Of a stretch of DNA of 64,000 nt, positions 24,393-34,798 are shown piece by piece. The notes under the pieces are model-generated. The model was given only the letters and a program-made list of their open reading frames with translations. It was not told where the DNA came from and searched no databases. Every line of letters begins with the position of its first letter. The stretch's first letter is position 1. The translations under genes and the position numbers were made by a program. The stretch is from an uncultured Flavobacteriales bacterium. Its GTDB lineage: Bacteria > Bacteroidota > Bacteroidia > Flavobacteriales_F > PHOS-HE28. The stretch lies in NCBI GenBank assembly GCA_937872175.1, contig CALMPI010000016.1, forward strand, positions 1 to 64,000, given 5' to 3'.

Positions 24393-24980
24393 CTATGCGC
24401 GCTCCAGATGGATGTCGTGTTCCTTGATGAGCTTGCGCATGTTGATGAGCGCATAGCGCATCCGTCCCAACGCGGTATTGATGCTCACGTTGGTGTGCTC
24501 GGCGATCTCCTTGAAGCTCATGCTGAGGTAGGTGCGCATGATCACCACCTCGCGCTGCTCCTCGGGCAGGTGCTCGATCAGCCGCCGCACGTCCTCGTCG
24601 ATCTGCACGTTCACGAGCCGTTGCTCGATGTTCCGGTCGGGCTGCGCCACGGTGGAGAAGACGTCGTGCTCCTCCGAGCCCCGGACGAGCGGCATCTTCT
24701 TGGCCCGCCGGAAGTGGTCGATGACCAGATTATGGGCGATCCGCATCACCCAGGGGAGGAACTTGCCCTCCTCGTTGTACTTCCCTGTCTTGAGCGTGTG
24801 CACCACCTTGATGAAGGCCTCCTGAAAGAGGTCCTCGGTGACCTCGCGGTCACGCACCATCAGGTAGATGTGGCTCCACACCTTGCGCTTGTGGCGCAGC
24901 AGCAGGGTTTCGAATGCCTGCTCGTTCCCCGCCTGATAGGCGTGCACGAGCTCCGTATCGGTGAGCACCTTCGTACGCAT
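24393..24980 (-). CDS. RNA polymerase sigma-70 family (ECF-type) factor
   Basis: 195 residues. Region 2 includes [33 protein letters not shown] and [22 protein letters not shown]; region 4 includes [20 protein letters not shown] and [20 protein letters not shown]. No region 3 or anti-sigma gene next to it. This class, constitutive in several Bacteroidota, is often annotated as a housekeeping-like ECF factor, but target genes cannot be told. Followed by a strong terminator; divergent from uvrA across a ~220 bp gap in which I see no clear promoter for it. Confidence 0.9.
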   Translation of the reverse strand: MRTKVLTDTELVHAYQAGNEQAFETLLLRHKRKVWSHIYLMVRDREVTEDLFQEAFIKVVHTLKTGKYNEEGKFLPWVMRIAHNLVIDHFRRAKKMPLVRGSEEHDVFSTVAQPDRNIEQRLVNVQIDEDVRRLIEHLPEEQREVVIMRTYLSMSFKEIAEHTNVSINTALGRMRYALINMRKLIKEHDIHLERA

Positions 24981-25199
24981 GTGACCTTCCCTTTTTGTCC
25001 GGTTCGGATCAACGATCCAGGGTAGTGGTCACGCGATGGGCGAAGGGGGTTTTGAAGGTGCGGGCCTGTCGGCCGGGTTCGGGGATATGACGTGGCCCGG
25101 GGTGAGAACGTTGCCTGATCGTCCGTATTGTGCGACCGGGCCAACTTTTCGTCGGACCAAGGCGAAGGTAGTGATCTGCCGGGAACAGCGGGCAGGCCG

Positions 25200-28082
25200 A
25201 TGCCTAATTTCGCGCCGCTCTTGCCCACCCCCTCCCGCACCCGAAGGTCCGCACCCGCTTCCGCGAACGGTGCTCCGCCCGCCCCGACCAGGTCTCCCGG
25301 CCTGATCCGGGTGCAGGGTGCCCGCGTCCACAACCTGAAGAACATCGACGTCGACATCCCGCGGGGAAAGCTGGTGGTGATCACCGGCCTCAGCGGAAGC
25401 GGCAAGAGCAGCCTGGCCTTCGATACCCTGTATGCCGAAGGACAACGCCGGTACGTGGAGAGCCTCAGCAGCTACGCCCGCCAGTTCATGGGCCGGCTGG
25501 AGAAACCCGATGTGGACCGCATCATCGGCATCAGCCCGGCCATCGCCATCGAACAGAAGGTGATGACCCGCAACCCGCGGAGCACCGTGGGCACCAGCAC
25601 CGAGGTCTACGACCACCTCAAGCTCCTCTTCGCCCGCATCGGCCGCACCTACAGTCCGGTGAGCGGCGAACCTGTGAAGCGCCACACCGTGGAGGACGTC
25701 CTGCGGACCGTGCACAGCCATCCGGCCGGGTCGGCCGTCCTCCTCCTCTGCCCGCTCCACCTGCCCGCCGGACGCACGATGGCCCAGCACCTCGATGTGC
25801 TCCACCAGCAGGGGTTCGCGCGGGTGCACGACGGCGCCACGGTGCACCGCATCGAGGACCTGCTGGCGGCGCGCACCCTGCCCACGGGCGAGTGGTCCCT
25901 GGTGGTGGACCGTGTGAGCGTGACGGCCGACGATCCCGAGAACGACAGCCGCATCGCGGACAGTGCCGAGGCCGCCTTCTTCGAGGGGCAGGGCGAACTG
26001 CACCTTCTGGGGGACGATGGACGCGGTGGCGTGCGCCGTACCGTGCTCAACGATCGCTTCGAGCGCGATGGCATGCGCTTCGAGGAACCCAGCACCAACC
26101 TGTTCAGCTTCAACGACCCGGTGGGCGCCTGCCCCCAATGCGAAGGCTACGGCAGCGTGATCGGCATCGACCACGACCTGGTGATCCCCGACCAGGGGCT
26201 GAGCGTGTATGACGAATGCGTGGCCCCCTGGCGCGGAGAGAAGCTGGGGGAATGGCGCACCGCGTTCATCGAGCAGGCCGAACGGCACGACTTCCCCATC
26301 CACCGCCCGTACCGCGACCTGACCGCGCAGCAACGGGACCTGCTGTGGAAGGGCGCCCGCGGCCTCCGCGGCATCGATGCCTTCTTCCGGTACGTGGAGG
26401 AGAAGAGCTACAAGATCCAGTACCGCGTGCTGGCCAGTCGCTACAGGGGCAAGACCACCTGCCCGTCCTGCGGCGGCTCGCGTCTGCGGAAGGAGGCCTC
26501 CTACGTGCGCGTCGCCGACCGCACCATCACCGAGCTCGTGCGCATGCCGATCGACCGGCTGCTGGCGTTCTTCCGCGCGCTGGAGCTGAACGAGCATGAC
26601 CGGCAGGTGGCCGCCCGGCTGCTCACTGAGATCCGCAACCGCCTGCAATACCTGAGCGATGTGGGCGTGGGCTACCTCACGCTGGACCGCCGCAGCAACA
26701 CCCTGAGCGGCGGCGAGACACAGCGCATCGACCTGGCCACCAGCCTGGGCAGCAGCCTGGTGGGCAGCATGTACATCCTGGACGAGCCCAGCATCGGCCT
26801 GCACCCGCGCGACACCCAACGCCTGATCGGTGTGCTGGAGCGCCTCCGCGACCTGGGCAACACCGTGATCGTGGTGGAGCACGACGAGGAGGTGATGCGG
26901 GCGGCCGACCACATCATCGACATGGGTCCCGAAGCGGGCTCCCACGGCGGCCAGGTGGTCTTCCATGGCGACCATGCCGCCCTGCTCTCCAGCGACAGCC
27001 TCACGGCCCGCTACCTCACCGGCCGGCTGCGCATCCCCCGCCCCACCGGGCGGCGGCCCGTGAAGGACCGGATCATCGTTCGGGGTGCGCGGGCCAACAA
27101 CCTGAAGGACATCGACGTGGCCTTCCCCCTGCACATGCTCACCGCGGTGACCGGTGTGAGCGGCAGTGGCAAGACCACCCTGGTGAAGCGCATCCTGTAC
27201 CCCGCCCTGCGCCGCGAGCTGGAGGGGTTCAGCGAACGCCCCGGCGAGCACCGCGCCCTGGAAGGGGACCTGAAACGCATCGAGGCCGTGGAGCTCGTGG
27301 ACCAGGACCCCATCGGCCGCAGCAGCCGCAGCAACCCGGTGACCTATGTGAAGGCCTACGAGGAGATCCGCCAGCTCTTCAGCGAGCAGGACGTGGCCCG
27401 TGTGCGCGGATACAAGCCCTCCTTCTTCAGCTTCAATGTGGACGGTGGCCGTTGCGAGACCTGCCAGGGCGAGGGTGAGGTGCACATCGAGATGCAGTTC
27501 ATGGCCGATATCCGGCTCACCTGCGAAGCCTGCCGCGGCAAGCGATTCAAGGAGGAGATGCTCGATGTCCGCTTCCAGGGCCGCGACATCGCCGAGGTGC
27601 TCGACCTCACCGTGGACGACGCCATCGCGTTCTTCGACGGCGCGAGCGGCCCGGCGGCCTGCGCCCGCATTGTGCAACGGCTGAAGCCCTTGCAGGACGT
27701 GGGCCTCGGCTATGTGAAGCTCGGCCAGAGCAGCAGCACCCTCAGCGGCGGCGAGGCCCAGCGCATCAAGCTCGCCAGCTTCCTCACCAAGGGTCAGGAG
27801 GAGCGCCCCACCCTCTTCATCTTCGATGAGCCCACCACCGGCCTGCACGTGCATGACATCGCCCGGCTGCTCAAGGCCTTGGACATGCTCATCCGCAACG
27901 GGCACAGTGTGATCTGCATCGAACACAACATGGAGGTGATCGCCTGCGCCGACCACGTCATCGACCTGGGACCCGATGGCGGCGATGCCGGCGGAGAGCT
28001 CGTCTTCGTGGGTTCCCCGGAGGCCTTGGCCGCCCACCCTTCCAGCCTCACGGGCGCACACCTCCGGAGCAGGTTGGACTGA
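25200..28082 (+). CDS. uvrA: Excinuclease ABC subunit A (UvrA)
   Basis: 960 residues from ATG 25200. Two ABC ATPase halves: Walker [10 protein letters not shown] and GVSGSGKTT, signatures LSGGETQRI and [12 protein letters not shown], with [11 protein letters not shown] and [11 protein letters not shown] Walker B loops. Zinc-binding [26 protein letters not shown] and CEACRGKRF are present. It recognises bulky DNA lesions with UvrB in nucleotide excision repair. Family N-termini begin just before [14 protein letters not shown], and a TAATTTCGC box at 25205-25213 lies after this ATG, so the TTG at 25221 (953 aa) may be the real start. Confidence 0.95.
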   Translation: MPNFAPLLPTPSRTRRSAPASANGAPPAPTRSPGLIRVQGARVHNLKNIDVDIPRGKLVVITGLSGSGKSSLAFDTLYAEGQRRYVESLSSYARQFMGRLEKPDVDRIIGISPAIAIEQKVMTRNPRSTVGTSTEVYDHLKLLFARIGRTYSPVSGEPVKRHTVEDVLRTVHSHPAGSAVLLLCPLHLPAGRTMAQHLDVLHQQGFARVHDGATVHRIEDLLAARTLPTGEWSLVVDRVSVTADDPENDSRIADSAEAAFFEGQGELHLLGDDGRGGVRRTVLNDRFERDGMRFEEPSTNLFSFNDPVGACPQCEGYGSVIGIDHDLVIPDQGLSVYDECVAPWRGEKLGEWRTAFIEQAERHDFPIHRPYRDLTAQQRDLLWKGARGLRGIDAFFRYVEEKSYKIQYRVLASRYRGKTTCPSCGGSRLRKEASYVRVADRTITELVRMPIDRLLAFFRALELNEHDRQVAARLLTEIRNRLQYLSDVGVGYLTLDRRSNTLSGGETQRIDLATSLGSSLVGSMYILDEPSIGLHPRDTQRLIGVLERLRDLGNTVIVVEHDEEVMRAADHIIDMGPEAGSHGGQVVFHGDHAALLSSDSLTARYLTGRLRIPRPTGRRPVKDRIIVRGARANNLKDIDVAFPLHMLTAVTGVSGSGKTTLVKRILYPALRRELEGFSERPGEHRALEGDLKRIEAVELVDQDPIGRSSRSNPVTYVKAYEEIRQLFSEQDVARVRGYKPSFFSFNVDGGRCETCQGEGEVHIEMQFMADIRLTCEACRGKRFKEEMLDVRFQGRDIAEVLDLTVDDAIAFFDGASGPAACARIVQRLKPLQDVGLGYVKLGQSSSTLSGGEAQRIKLASFLTKGQEERPTLFIFDEPTTGLHVHDIARLLKALDMLIRNGHSVICIEHNMEVIACADHVIDLGPDGGDAGGELVFVGSPEALAAHPSSLTGAHLRSRLD
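25205..25213 (+). promoter_or_regulatory. Putative -7 box near the uvrA start
   Basis: TAATTTCGC, 7 nt before the in-frame TTG at 25221 but downstream of ATG 25200. If it is a real promoter, translation begins at the TTG. Confidence 0.4.
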
Positions 28083-28165
28083 CGATCGTTGCCTTCCGGC
28101 TTGACCGCCATCATGCCGGCACATCCGGTCGTTCCGGACCTTACAGGTCCCCAACCGACCTGATC

Positions 28166-29230
28166 ATGACCACCCGCACCCTTCTGCACGACCCGGTGAT
28201 CGACCGCCTGATGGAAGCCCGCACGGGGCCCTGTGTCACCGTCACACTGCCCACGCACCGGACGATGCCGGATGCGAACCGGGACATCATCCTGTTGAAG
28301 GACCTGCTCCGCCAGGCCGAGGACCGCCTCGGCGCCTTGGGCGGGAAACGTACGGTGGCGCCCATCATCGAGCGCCTGCACACCCTCGCCACGTCCGTTG
28401 ACCACGGCCACCACATGGACGGCCTGGCGCTTTTCGCGTCCGCCGACCATGCCGAGCTCGTCAAGCTGCCCTTCCCGGTGGATCCGCGGGTGGTGGTGGG
28501 CGACGCCTACATGGTGCGCGACGTGGTGCGCGCGCGGCTCGGATCGGTCCACTATCACGTCCTGGTGCTCAGCCAGCATGCGGCACGGCTCTTCGCGGCG
28601 AATGATGACCACCTGGTGGGTGAGGTGCGCGGCGGGCTTCCCTTGGAGAACCGCCACTACACCACCGACGCTGCGCAGGTGACCACCTCGCGCGGCCAGG
28701 ACAACCAGGCCCGCCAGTGGTACGCCGACGTGGCCAAGGCCGTTGAGCAGGCCGTGGGTCCACAGGGAAGGGTGGTGGTGGCCACCACGGCCACCCATCA
28801 TGCACCCTTCCTGGAGGCCGCGCCCCACGCCGGGCTGTTCATCGCGCAGCTCGAAGGCAACCATGAGCATGCGGCCCCGGCCGAACTGGTGCGGCAGGCG
28901 TGGTCGTTGGCGTATGAGGACCAGAAACGGCGCCACCTGGCCGATCTGGAGACCCTGGCCCGGACCCCCGCCGACAGGCATGTGACCACGGTCGATGACA
29001 TCTGGGCCCGGGTGCAGGAAGGCCGCGGACAGACCTTGCTGGTCGAGCGCGATCTGGTGATCCCCGGGGCCGTGGTGGACGACCGCGTGCACCTGGATGC
29101 GCCGGCCGACGAGGCGGATGTGGTGGACCGGATCATCGCCGCGCAAATGCGGCATGGTGGTGATGTCCGCATGCTTCCGCCGGGCAGCCTGAAGGCCTAC
29201 GACGGCATCGCGCTCATCACCCGGTACTGA
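28166..29230 (+). CDS. eRF1-like bacterial protein, baeRF family 3 (possible ribosome hibernation factor)
   Basis: 354 residues. The N-terminal segment PCVTVTLPTHRTMPDANRDI, the MDGLALFASADHAELVKLPF region and YHVLVLSQHAARLFAANDDH match the baeRF family 3 group of bacterial archaeo-eukaryotic release factor homologues. A central VVVATTATHHAPFLEAAPHA and C-terminal ITRY domain follow. Related baeRF/Balon proteins bind the ribosomal A site and protect idle ribosomes. The NIKS and GGQ motifs of true release factors are not seen, so peptide release is unlikely. Encoded 83 bp after uvrA; no obvious own promoter box. The hibernation role is inferred from the superfamily. Confidence 0.72.
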   Translation: MTTRTLLHDPVIDRLMEARTGPCVTVTLPTHRTMPDANRDIILLKDLLRQAEDRLGALGGKRTVAPIIERLHTLATSVDHGHHMDGLALFASADHAELVKLPFPVDPRVVVGDAYMVRDVVRARLGSVHYHVLVLSQHAARLFAANDDHLVGEVRGGLPLENRHYTTDAAQVTTSRGQDNQARQWYADVAKAVEQAVGPQGRVVVATTATHHAPFLEAAPHAGLFIAQLEGNHEHAAPAELVRQAWSLAYEDQKRRHLADLETLARTPADRHVTTVDDIWARVQEGRGQTLLVERDLVIPGAVVDDRVHLDAPADEADVVDRIIAAQMRHGGDVRMLPPGSLKAYDGIALITRY

Positions 29231-29236
29231 GCCGGC

Positions 29237-32200
29237 TCAGCGCAGCACGGTGACATGCCCGCGCAGTTCGCGCAAGGTGTCATCGCACGACGGCGTGTAG
29301 CGGATCACGTAGAAGTACGTGCCTTCGCTCGCCTTGCGGTCCGGGTTGTTGCCATCCCAGGTGACGGCGAGGCTGGTGGAACGGAACACCTCGGTCCCCC
29401 AGCGGTCATAAATGGAGACCTCCACCTCCTGGCTGCCGTTGGCCATGGGCTCAAAGCGATCGTTGTTGCCATCCCCGTTCGGACTGAAGACGTTGGGCAC
29501 CACGATGTCCGTCCCGAGCGGATCGGGGATCACGGCCGCGATGCCCGAATACGTGCAGCCGAAGGCGTCCGTGACGCTGAAGCCATAACTACCATGCTCA
29601 CCCACCACGATGGCCCGCGTGGTGGCCCCGCCCGACCAGGTGTAGGACACCCCCTCGTAGGGGATGATCAGCAGCACGCTGTCGCCGGGGCAGGCCACGG
29701 CCTCGAAGTCGAGCGGACCCGGATCGGGAGCGGGTGAGACGACCACGGTGTCCGTTCCGCCGCACTGGCCGAGGGTGACCTGCACCCAATAGGTCCCGGG
29801 TTCATCCACCGTGATGCCCGACGTGGTGGCGCCCGTGCTCCAGACATGGTCCGGCCCGGCCAGACCGGTGGCCAGCACCGTGCCGGCACCCGGGCACAGC
29901 ACCTGATCGGGGCCGAGGTCCACCACCACGCCAGGGATCACGTTCACCGTCACCGAGGCCGACGCACTTGTGGCGCAGAGCGTATCGGTGACCGTCACCG
30001 TATAGACCGTGGTGCTGCCGGGGCTGGCCAGGGGTGCCTGCGCTCCGGGGTCGTTCAGGTCCACCGGCGGCGACCACAGGTAGCTGTACCCACCCTGCCC
30101 GCCGCTCACCACGGCCGTGAGCTGGGTGGTGCTGCCGCTGCAGATGGGATCGGTGCCGTTCAAGGCGAGCACCACCAACGGCACGTCCACCTGCACGGTG
30201 ACGCTGTCGGTGCGCACACAGCCTTCGGCGTTCGTCACCGTCACGAAGTAGGTGATGGTGGCCGTGGGCGATGCCGTGGGCGCCTGCAGGAAGGTGGCGT
30301 TGAGGCCCGTGCCGGGTGACCATGACCAGGAGTGGCCGGTGCCCGAGGTGGGTTGCGCGTTCAGCACCACGGCGCCGCCGCTGCAGATCGTGGTGTCGTC
30401 CACCAACAGCAGGTCGAAGGACTGACCCACCTGCACGAACACCGAATCGGTGTAGGTGCAGCCGAACTGCGCATCGAACACGTCCACGGTGTACCACTGG
30501 TCCGTGGGCGGTGTCGCGAGCGGGTCGGCGATGGACGGATCATTGAGCGTGGCGGCCGGTGTCCAGGAAAAGGACAATCCGCTCACCGTGTTCGTGGTGA
30601 TCGCCACATCATCCAGGCTCCAATTGTCCTCGCCCGTTCCCCCATTGGCCAGCTGCCGCCAGCGGAACAGCGTGCCCGCGGTCTGTGCCGGTGCCGGAAT
30701 GTTCACCTGGATCACGCTGAAGGTGGGATGCGCATATTCGTAGTAGGTGTCCATGATCGTCCACGCCCCTCCCCCGTTGCTGCTGTACTCCAACACCACA
30801 TGTTCCCCGGGATCGGCATCCTCGCAGGGCGCGGTACCCGTGGCGATCTTGATCGCGAACCGGACCGTCCCCCCTGTGGACACGTCGACCGGGCCCGCCG
30901 TGGCGCTGCGTTGCCCTGGCCCATCGAAGTAGAGCGCATTGCCGGCCACGGATCCGCAGGCGTTGCTGATGGTGCCGTTCAGAATGCCGTTCCACAGGGA
31001 CGACGGTGCCACGTCCAGCACGTCGAGCCCCTGGATCACTTGCTGGGCGCTGAGCCCCAACTGGCTCTGTTCGCCGGTGCAGATCAGGGGGGGGACCGCG
31101 GTGGTGGTCAGCGAGAACACATCCCCGTTCACCACGGTCACCTGCACGCTGTCGGTCGTCACTGCGCAGCCGTTCAGTGTGCTCACCACCACCGTGTACC
31201 AGGTGGTGTGGGCCGGGTTCGCCACCGGTGCAGCGATGGACGGGTCGTTAAGGTCGGCACCCGGGCTCCAGGTGTAACTGTAGGTGCCGGGAGGGGTGAC
31301 GGCCACGCCCAATTGGACCGGCTGCAGCAGGCAGGCCTCCACCCCGGTGCTGTCACCGCTCGCCAGGGCCTGGATCACCGGCGGGATCGCCAGTTCGATG
31401 CTGAAGAAGAACTGCTTCTCGCAGCCGCTGATCCCCGAGGTGCCCGTCACGATGTACACATCGGACGCCGTCGGGGTGAAGGTGAAGCTGGAGCCTTGGA
31501 ACAGGACCGTGTTCGGGTCGCTCTGAGTGGTCCAGTAGGGATCGTTCAGTGGCTCGGGGATCGAGAGCGTGATGGTGGTGTTCGTGTCCGCCAGGCACAG
31601 CACGGTGTCCAGCGGAAGGATGGGCTCCGGCGTGAAGGAGCCGACGGAGTAGGCATAGCTCTCGGCGCTGCCCATTCCATACACGTAGGCCGTGAGACCG
31701 CCCACACACTCCAGGGTGTGGCTGCCCACCGGCAGCGGCAGTGAGGCGTGGGCCACCGTGGTGCAGGCCGGGTAGGGCGTGAACGCCGACGACGGCACCG
31801 GAACACCGTCCAGCACCACATCGTCCACATTGGGTTGCTGCACGATGATGTTGACATAGTGGTTCGTGATCACCGTGGAGACCACCGTGGCGAACGTGAT
31901 GCGGTCGATGCGCTGCTCCTCGGCGTTCAGCAGCAGCATGGCCGGGTCGCCGTTGGACCCACAGGTGATGCCCTCCATGAACTGGGCCACCACGAACGGC
32001 TGGTTGCCCTCGAAGCAGGCCGCGTCGCCGAAGCTGTTCAGCTCCACGAACTGACCGGCGTTGAGGTTGAGCGGTGGCCCGCCGTTCACCGTCACCTGCG
32101 TGCCGTCCAGGTCGGCCAGCACCCTGTAGGTGTATTGCGTGGTGGTGCTGAAGGGCACCGAGTAGTATCGCGTGCCCCAGGCCCGGCGGGGCAGGTTCTG

Positions 32201-32962
32201 CTCCACCACATGGTCGCAGGCGAAACAGCCGTCGGGGATGTTGGTGCAGACCGAACCGGAGAACACCGCGAACGTCCTGCACTCGCCACTGGCCTGGGTG
32301 CCCCGCACCACCGTGCCGGTGAAGTCACCGACCTCGTTGGCGGCGATCACCTGGTAGGTCTGGCCCGAATCGAGCATCACCGTGAAGGGGACCCCCGCCG
32401 GCTGCCCCCCGAAGGTGGTGGCGGTGGGGATGATCTCCACCTCCGTGTCGTCCTGCCGCGCCACGATGAGGAACTCCGAGGCGAGGTCGGGCAGGCCGCT
32501 GAGACCCGGATAGGCCATGATCCGGTAGTCGCTGCCCAGGGACTGCACGGGATAGATCACGGCGCCGTCCGCGGTGAACTGCTCGAAGTTGATGGCGAAG
32601 ACCGCCACGGTGTCCTGCGTGCGCACGAGCACGGACCTGTTCTCCACCACCTCGCTCACCTGATGCATGCCCTGGGCCAGCGGGATCGTGACGGTGGTGG
32701 TGACGTTCGCCGTGACGGTGAAGGGCTGGCTGAACCCCATCAGCGGCATCTCCACCAGCCCCGATGTGTTCGTCGGGGATGAGATGAAGATGTCGAGGCT
32801 CTGCACCGGATTGCCCTGATAATTCTTCATGAACCCCAACCAGAACTCGGTGCCCATGGTGGGCACGATGCCCTGCGCTGACGCGCCGCGCGCGCCGACC
32901 ACAAGCACGACAAGTGCGGGGAGCGAACACCTGACGATCCGGCGGTACGAGGAGCTGAACAT
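29237..32962 (-). CDS. Gliding-associated CHU_C (type B T9SS) protein with IgGFc-binding-like N-terminal region
   Basis: 1241 residues; signal peptide MFSSSYRRIVRCSLPALVVL through GASAQ. Residues ~30-420 (GTEFWLGFMKNYQGN, DIFISSPTNTSGLVEMPL, VRTQDTVAVFAINFEQF) match the IgGFc-binding region common in Bacteroidota surface proteins. Then come several PKD/Ig-like repeats, each with a YTWSPGADLNDPS or FSWTPAATLNDPS type motif, and a C-terminal CHU_C domain (NVFSPNGDGNNDRFEP, YDRWGTEVFRS, ASEGTYFYVIRY). A large exported adhesin-like protein is expected. ATG 32962 was chosen for the signal peptide. Its stop and that of the facing gene form one palindrome, TGAGCCGGCTCA. Confidence 0.88.
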   Translation of the reverse strand: MFSSSYRRIVRCSLPALVVLVVGARGASAQGIVPTMGTEFWLGFMKNYQGNPVQSLDIFISSPTNTSGLVEMPLMGFSQPFTVTANVTTTVTIPLAQGMHQVSEVVENRSVLVRTQDTVAVFAINFEQFTADGAVIYPVQSLGSDYRIMAYPGLSGLPDLASEFLIVARQDDTEVEIIPTATTFGGQPAGVPFTVMLDSGQTYQVIAANEVGDFTGTVVRGTQASGECRTFAVFSGSVCTNIPDGCFACDHVVEQNLPRRAWGTRYYSVPFSTTTQYTYRVLADLDGTQVTVNGGPPLNLNAGQFVELNSFGDAACFEGNQPFVVAQFMEGITCGSNGDPAMLLLNAEEQRIDRITFATVVSTVITNHYVNIIVQQPNVDDVVLDGVPVPSSAFTPYPACTTVAHASLPLPVGSHTLECVGGLTAYVYGMGSAESYAYSVGSFTPEPILPLDTVLCLADTNTTITLSIPEPLNDPYWTTQSDPNTVLFQGSSFTFTPTASDVYIVTGTSGISGCEKQFFFSIELAIPPVIQALASGDSTGVEACLLQPVQLGVAVTPPGTYSYTWSPGADLNDPSIAAPVANPAHTTWYTVVVSTLNGCAVTTDSVQVTVVNGDVFSLTTTAVPPLICTGEQSQLGLSAQQVIQGLDVLDVAPSSLWNGILNGTISNACGSVAGNALYFDGPGQRSATAGPVDVSTGGTVRFAIKIATGTAPCEDADPGEHVVLEYSSNGGGAWTIMDTYYEYAHPTFSVIQVNIPAPAQTAGTLFRWRQLANGGTGEDNWSLDDVAITTNTVSGLSFSWTPAATLNDPSIADPLATPPTDQWYTVDVFDAQFGCTYTDSVFVQVGQSFDLLLVDDTTICSGGAVVLNAQPTSGTGHSWSWSPGTGLNATFLQAPTASPTATITYFVTVTNAEGCVRTDSVTVQVDVPLVVLALNGTDPICSGSTTQLTAVVSGGQGGYSYLWSPPVDLNDPGAQAPLASPGSTTVYTVTVTDTLCATSASASVTVNVIPGVVVDLGPDQVLCPGAGTVLATGLAGPDHVWSTGATTSGITVDEPGTYWVQVTLGQCGGTDTVVVSPAPDPGPLDFEAVACPGDSVLLIIPYEGVSYTWSGGATTRAIVVGEHGSYGFSVTDAFGCTYSGIAAVIPDPLGTDIVVPNVFSPNGDGNNDRFEPMANGSQEVEVSIYDRWGTEVFRSTSLAVTWDGNNPDRKASEGTYFYVIRYTPSCDDTLRELRGHVTVLR

Positions 32963-33037
32963 GGACCTGGGTTGGGGTTGACCAAAAGACGCGGCCAACG
33001 GATCCGCCGTTGCCGTACGTCGAAAAAATACGCAGAG

Positions 33038-34798
33038 CTACCGGAACTGCAGGTCGTAGAGCCGGCGATACGCCCCGTTATGGGCGAGCAGTTCCTGATG
33101 GGTGCCCTGCTCGATGATCCGCCCTTTGTCGAGAACCACGATGCGGTGGGCGCTTTGCACGGTGCTGAGGCGATGGGCGATGACGATGCTGGTGCGCCCC
33201 TTGGTGATGCGCTCGGTGGCCTCCTGGATGAGCTGCTCACTGGCGCTGTCCACCGAGCTGGTGGCCTCGTCGAGCACCAGCACCGCAGGCCGGTGCACCA
33301 TGGCCCGGATGAAGGCGAGCAGCTGGCGCTGCCCGGTGGACAGGATGCCGCCCCGCTCGCGGACATCGGTGTCGTAGCCGTTGGGCAGGCGCTGGATGAA
33401 GGCGTCGGCACCCACCTCCCGCGCGGCGGCCACCACATGTGCCCGCGTGATGGACGGATCGTGCAGCGTGATGTTGTCGTGCACCGTGCCGCTGAACAGG
33501 AAGACGTCCTGGAGCACGACGGAGATGCAGCGCCGCAGCGCACCGAGCCGGTAGGCCCCCACCGGAACACCGTCCAGCAGGACCTGTCCACGTTGGTGCT
33601 CATAGGCCCGGCTCAGTACGTTGATCATCGAGCTCTTGCCCGATCCGGTGGCCCCCACGAGCGCCACGGTCGTGCCGGCCGGGATGTCCAGGTCGATGCC
33701 CTTCAGCACCCATGGCGCCCCCTCGCCGTCCTTCGGCTCCCCGTAAGCGAACCACAGGTCCTTCACCTGGATGTGCCCCCGCACCGCCGATGTCTCCAGC
33801 CGCCCACCGTCCGCGATGGCGGCCTCCGTGTCGAGCAGCTTGAACACGCGCTCGCTTCCCACCATGCCCATCTGCAGCACGTTGAAGCGATCGGCGAGCT
33901 GCCGGATGGGCCGGTAGAGCATGTTGATGAACAGGATGTAGGCGACGATGTCACCGAAGGTGGCACTGCCGGCGAGGGCGTCCTTCACCCCCCACCACAC
34001 CAGGAAGGCCAGGGATAGCGCCGACAGGATCTCCACGAAGGGAAAGAAGATGGAATAGGCCAGCACCGACCGGATGTGCGCCGACCGGTGCTCGCGGTTG
34101 ATCGCCTTGAACTTGCGCAGCTCCTGTGCCTCGCGGCCGAACGCCTGCACGATGGACATGCCCTGGATGTGCTCCTGCACGAAGGCGTTCAACCGGGCCA
34201 CATAGGTCCGCACGTCCTCGAAGCTGCGCTGGATGCTGTTCTTGAAGATGTTCGTCCCCCAGAGCAGCAGGGGCACCGGGGCCATGCTCAGCAAGGCCAG
34301 TTTCCAGTTGACCGCGAACATGACCACCACCACCACGACCAGTTTCAGCAGATCGCCCAGGATGGAGAGCAGGCCCTGCGAGAAGATGTCCTCGATGGTC
34401 TCGATGTCGCTGATGACCCGGGTGACCATGGTGCCGATCGGTGTGCGATCGAAGAAGCGGAGCTTGAAGCCGAGCACATGGTCGAACAGGCGTGTGCGGA
34501 GCTGAAAGCTCACAGCCTGCCCCAGCCAGCTGGTCCAGAAGGTCTGCTGGAAGCTGAGGAGCGTCTCCAGCACAAGGAGCCCAAGGACGATGAGGGTCAT
34601 GCGGAGAAGACCGGACCCGTCGCCGGTGAGCGCGTAACCGTCGATCATGTCGCCCATCAACAGAGGGCGCACCACGCCGATGGCGCTGAGGAGCACCGTG
34701 AGGGCGAAGGTGGACCAGAACAGCGCGCGGTGCGGCCGCACGAACGCCATCACGCGCACGAACAGACGCCGGTCGAAGGCTCGGGCCTGGCCGCTCAT
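33038..34798 (-). CDS. ABC exporter, fused permease-ATPase (MsbA-like)
   Basis: 586 residues. An N-terminal six-helix ABC_membrane domain (residues ~20-310, with WTSWLGQAVSFQLRTRLFDH and FDRTPIGTMVTRVISDIETI) is fused to an ATPase with GATGSGKSSM (Walker A), LSTGQRQLLAFIRA (signature) and VLVLDEATSSVD (Walker B). This is the type IV exporter fold that flips lipids or exports drugs and peptides as a dimer. The start overlaps the truA stop (ATGA, 34795-34798), so the two are co-transcribed from the promoter before truA. Substrate not predictable. Confidence 0.92.
   Translation of the reverse strand: MSGQARAFDRRLFVRVMAFVRPHRALFWSTFALTVLLSAIGVVRPLLMGDMIDGYALTGDGSGLLRMTLIVLGLLVLETLLSFQQTFWTSWLGQAVSFQLRTRLFDHVLGFKLRFFDRTPIGTMVTRVISDIETIEDIFSQGLLSILGDLLKLVVVVVVMFAVNWKLALLSMAPVPLLLWGTNIFKNSIQRSFEDVRTYVARLNAFVQEHIQGMSIVQAFGREAQELRKFKAINREHRSAHIRSVLAYSIFFPFVEILSALSLAFLVWWGVKDALAGSATFGDIVAYILFINMLYRPIRQLADRFNVLQMGMVGSERVFKLLDTEAAIADGGRLETSAVRGHIQVKDLWFAYGEPKDGEGAPWVLKGIDLDIPAGTTVALVGATGSGKSSMINVLSRAYEHQRGQVLLDGVPVGAYRLGALRRCISVVLQDVFLFSGTVHDNITLHDPSITRAHVVAAAREVGADAFIQRLPNGYDTDVRERGGILSTGQRQLLAFIRAMVHRPAVLVLDEATSSVDSASEQLIQEATERITKGRTSIVIAHRLSTVQSAHRIVVLDKGRIIEQGTHQELLAHNGAYRRLYDLQFR

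Noticed and set aside
25029-28154. 1041-codon open frame antisense to uvrA
   Set aside because: Shadow of uvrA's codon bias; composition dominated by Ala, Val, His, Gly; no motif or promoter.
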